The translations under genes were made by a program, and so were the position numbers. DNA of 64,000 bases from Oscillospiraceae bacterium (GTDB lineage: Bacteria; Bacillota; Clostridia; Oscillospirales; Acutalibacteraceae): NCBI GenBank assembly GCA_012520505.1, contig JAAYOC010000026.1, forward strand, positions 62,001-126,000. Reading direction: 5' to 3'. This document shows, piece by piece, positions 63,949 through 64,000 of the stretch. The number at the start of each line of letters is the position of its first letter. Within the stretch, counting starts at the first letter, position 1. The notes under the pieces are model-generated. The model saw only the letters and a program-made list of their open reading frames with translations. It ran no database searches and was not told where the DNA came from.

Positions 63949-64000
63949 TTGTTAGGACTCGAACCTACGACAACATACGGTCAGAAAACATAGTCGTCTC
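63945..64000 (-). other. possible 3-prime part of a tRNA gene (cut by window edge)
   Basis: On the minus strand GTAGG-TTCGAGT-CCTAA looks like a T-arm (with one mismatch at its base), followed directly by CAACTCG, a possible acceptor strand, and then the terminator. The anticodon arm before it pairs poorly (a TTCTGAC loop is one reading), no CCA is encoded and the 5-prime part is outside the window. Identity cannot be assigned. Confidence 0.3.

Noticed and set aside
63945-64000. Firm assignment of a glutamine tRNA from a TTCTGAC loop
   Set aside because: The anticodon stem pairs poorly, the T-arm has a mismatch and the 5-prime half lies outside the window.

Overview
The window is a 64 kb stretch of an AT-rich bacterial chromosome, most likely from an anaerobic clostridial Firmicute (Oscillospiraceae/Ruminococcaceae-like). 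This is inferred from low GC, strong AGGAGG ribosome binding sites, T-box leaders, the gene order Asp23-nusB-tsaD paralog-xseA-xseB-ispA-dxs, and a ferredoxin-linked 2-oxoacid oxidoreductase. Only two real genes lie on the plus strand, a YfhO-type membrane protein and a 35-residue peptide. Everything else reads on the minus strand. No insertion sequence, phage or CRISPR array is visible. Layout in window order (transcription mostly runs right to left): 15-6086 is a housekeeping cluster for isoprenoid precursors, exonuclease VII, NusB and an Asp23-family protein. 6273-9008 is yfhO on the plus strand. 9040-9576 is an apt-like phosphoribosyltransferase with its own promoter. 9761-21236 is a purine operon, purE-C-F-M-N-O-AICAR transformylase-D-L, behind a promoter and a ZTP (pfl) riboswitch with an overlapping terminator. 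21657-22272 holds two small genes. 22361-29416 is an operon behind a consensus promoter and a T-box whose specifier reads as isoleucine. It encodes an HTH-cupin-acyl-CoA synthetase fusion, a MinD-like ATPase, a four-subunit VOR-type oxidoreductase, IlvE and a small cysteine protein. 30004-42831 is one gene for a 4275-residue surface protein, followed by its 547-residue paralog at 43234-44877. 45144-49069 is a second T-box operon (specifier best read as leucine): a LeuA-like protein without its catalytic histidines and a TIM-barrel/acyl-CoA synthetase fusion. 49602-57703 holds two sodium symporters, DNA polymerase IV, an EamA exporter, a flavoprotein, PepD dipeptidase and a hypothetical. 57841-63734 is an oppBCDFA peptide importer with a clear promoter. 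How the parts fit: the most interesting inference is that the two T-box operons form a branched-chain acid salvage system. Short branched acids would be activated to CoA thioesters, reductively carboxylated by the ferredoxin oxidoreductase and aminated by IlvE, and this would be switched on by uncharged tRNA-Ile and tRNA-Leu. Other points of note are a PurF without its N-terminal glutaminase cysteine, a PurO interrupted by a 24-bp tandem repeat, a shared non-canonical C-terminal signal in the two surface proteins, and palindromic operator-like sites over the SSS symporter promoter. Peptide uptake (Opp), dipeptide hydrolysis (PepD) and two sodium symporters suggest an amino-acid-scavenging lifestyle. 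Start codons were moved from the longest possible ORF wherever a Shine-Dalgarno sequence or promoter favours another start.
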